Assembly (NCBI GenBank): GCA_013399895.1
Contig: VXBA01011248.1
Span: 23,917-87,916 of the forward strand
Reading direction: 5' to 3'
DNA: 64,000 nt
From: Serilophus lunatus
Taxonomy: Eukaryota; Chordata; Aves; Passeriformes; Eurylaimidae
The notes under the pieces were generated by a model, which saw nothing but the letters and a program-made list of their open reading frames with translations, was not told the origin of the DNA and made no database searches. A program made the translations under genes and the position numbers. Shown here one piece after another: positions 61,641-64,000 of this stretch. Within the stretch, counting starts at the first letter, position 1; the number at the start of each line of letters is the position of its first letter.

Positions 61641-63962
61641 AAAAGAACACCTTGTCGGACATGATAGAACATTTTTTACCTTTTCCCTCTATCTGTCAGA
61701 AAGCTGCTGTGACACATTGCTTTAGTATTTTTGCTGACATTTTCTTTATCAAGCACATCTGTTTGTGGTCGAAAGATGCTTATTCCTATTTTCTTCAGTC
61801 TACAGCAGCCTAGGAAACTGCCAAAGGGAAGGAAGAAAATGAGACAATCATTCCAAGGATAATGCTTATTATTTTTTCCTTTAATTGTGACTTTTCTTGA
61901 TCAGGTCTTAGTTTTCTTTTCCCTTTTGTTAAGAGATGGAAGAAATGTGTGGGAACATGTATCATGAGATCTTGTCTATTTCAAGAAGTTTGGTGGGGTT
62001 CAGTCTGACGGTGAATTAAAATATGGATATTATATGTTAAATAATGAGCTATGAGATTGACATTCTCCTCTGTTAGAGTTATAAATATGCGCCTAAGTAT
62101 TTTCTCTATACATCAATGTTTTTGTCTTTAGAATAATATGAATAATCAAAAGTTACATCTTTGGTTCACGTAAGTTTGCAGTTATGACTCCATAATGAAA
62201 AAATGCTAGCAACTAGCCACAGGCAGAGTAGCTCAGTGAGATTTCCATACAATAATGTGATTGTTACATTTTGGCTTTCAAAAGTGATCTAAATGAAACA
62301 TTTCATATTAGATCATTGTGTAAGGTACCTTACCCTTCCTCTGTATTATATCCACCTGCATATAGGCTCTTCTTTAACCGATGTACATGTGTATGAATGC
62401 CCATACGCAGTCATTAAAAGCAATATGAACTGCTATACTCTGATTAGTCCACACAAAGTGAGTCCATTGTCAAAGCAAGATCAAACTCGAGATAGTCTGA
62501 AGTGTGCATCCAGGGTCAAACGCTCTTCCAATTCTTCTGGAAGCTAGGTCAAGTGTGATTAGCAGTACAAGCATTTTTAAGGTAGGTTGGCCTTAGGAAA
62601 TATTAACTTTTTAAATTGCCTGATCACACCATCACCAGAACAGTCACAACCATTCCCAAAAATCTCAGGGAGGCATGCATCAGGATTAACTATTCTTTTG
62701 GGCTGTCCAACCAATATATTTCACTCTGTTCTTTCTTGCCTTTTCTCCGGGAATGTTGCAGTCCTTTAGGCTGTAAGCTGCCTGCCAGTCTTAGATCTTG
62801 TTATACCTGTGAGTACTGACACTGTAATAGTGTTAAGCCTTACTCTCAGGTTTCTTCTGTGCCATGCCCTTTGGGCAAAGTCTTGCCCTTTTACCTTTCT
62901 TCCCAGGTGCAAAATGACAGTGCTGTTATTCTGAGTTGCCTGACATTTTTTAATGTGGTACTTTTTTAAACCTTAACTCTGTGTTTCCACATTTAAGCAA
63001 TAGGTTTAGATTTTGTTTCAGTTTAGCACGCCAAAGACAATATGTCATTTTAAATATCTAAAATGATTTCTGATTTTTATCCCTTGACACAGTCTAGAGG
63101 TATGACTTCTGATTTTCAAGCGTCAGAATAGGTGATACTGCAATCCAGCTTTAATTAACAGGAGTCAAATGCTCCCTCTATACATGCATTTATATTTTCA
63201 CATAAACATATTCTATAAAAACCACACTTTCTCAAATGAGGACTGTATTCTGCAACATGTTTTTAGCTATATCTCTATAGCTGTTTACAATTATTGCAGC
63301 CAAAGCACATCTATCGATTTATTGTCAGATCAAACTTTTCAAGAAAACATACCAAATATTAACCTCACTGTTTTAGAAATAACCACTGGCAGCTGAGTAA
63401 CTTAGACCTCAGAAATGTCAGTGCAAAATAAAACACCCTCTAGGTCTGATACAAGAGCACTCTATCATGTCTACAGCTTCATTCTATTAAAATAATGCAC
63501 CCTACAAATCATTTGTTTTGGCCTTCTTCTACCTTATCTTATATCATTTAATGACAGAAAACGGAAAGAACTTAATTTCTCTTCCAGGTTTGTATTAATT
63601 CATTGTAAGCAATGCCAGATTTTTCTCTACTGTAAGCAGGCCCCTGATGAAAAGTAAGCCCTATACATGGAATTTGGAGAGGAAAAAAAACAGATGCAAC
63701 AATGTGCCAGGTTTGTTCATGATTTAATGTGGGTTATGCTCTCTAAAAAACACTTTGGCTGGCAGTAGGGACAAGCTGCCATTTATCTGGTCTTCACTAA
63801 CTCACATGAATAACTCACTGAGAGTGTCCACAGATGGGAAAAGCTGTGACAAAACTGGTGGGACAAGCAGTGTGAGAAACCCAAAAAGCAGAGAGCCTTC
63901 ACCATAAGCAGTGGTCCTGGAGAGATCTGGATAACAGCTCAAAAAAGATAGAGGGAAAAAAA
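61641..63962. other. AT-rich non-coding stretch
   Basis: No gene, RNA or named repeat is recognised. Confidence 0.45.
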
Positions 63963-64000
63963 GGAGAGGAGAGGAGAGGAGAGGAGAGGAGAGGAGAGGA
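63963..64000. repeat. (GGAGA)n microsatellite, cut by window edge
   Basis: At least seven perfect GGAGA units run to the last base. The true length is unknown. Confidence 0.95.

Noticed and set aside
1..64000. tRNA, rRNA, CRISPR array, operon or phage features
   Set aside because: No cloverleaf with its conserved TTCRANYC-type box, no spaced repeat array and no bacterial gene layout was seen; the repeats are those of a bird genome.

Overview
The window is vertebrate nuclear DNA, almost certainly from a bird and probably a songbird. It is AT-rich and lacks any intact gene. Its interspersed repeats are CR1 LINE retroposons of several ages, identified by their reverse-transcriptase (RT) remnants and their characteristic 3' tails, plus long terminal repeats (LTRs) of endogenous retroviruses of kinds I know from passerine genomes. 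I see no operons, no tRNA or rRNA genes and no CRISPR array. The best reading is a gene desert or a very large intron.

Layout. From 1 to 6.8 kb the sequence is AT-rich and non-coding, with one short CR1 tail near 4.7 kb. From 6.85 to 8.69 kb a broken CR1 on the minus strand lies against an older CR1 relic on the plus strand. From 8.7 to 12.8 kb it is AT-rich. From 12.8 to 14.15 kb there is a minus-strand LTR-like element with a GC-rich body (copy A). From 14.2 to 28.7 kb it is AT-rich, with several stretches that look like conserved non-coding elements and a strong imperfect palindrome at 19.06 kb. From 28.7 to 29.7 kb there is an ancient minus-strand CR1. From 32.3 to 44.8 kb there is a dense retroelement cluster: an ERVL-like LTR (plus), a CR1 tail (plus), a TATA-bearing LTR-like element (plus), copy B of the LTR-like family (minus) and a further GC-rich block. 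From 45 to 64 kb the sequence is again mostly AT-rich, with a decayed CR1 at 53.2-53.8 kb, one plausible spliced exon on the minus strand at 57.4-57.6 kb, and a GC-richer, enhancer-like block at 60.9-61.6 kb. A (GGAGA)n microsatellite runs off the right edge.

The assembly is imperfect. Inside copy B three single Ns (38699, 39271, 39906) each sit between two identical copies of 241, 285 and 337 bp. These are unmerged contig overlaps, so the locus is about 866 bp too long as written. Further gaps are at 20102 and 41973-42021.

No set of genes here works together as a pathway. The features most worth following up are the candidate exon, the enhancer-like blocks, the palindrome and the LTR family with its conserved stem-loop. 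All repeat names come from recognising sequence patterns by eye; no database search was run.
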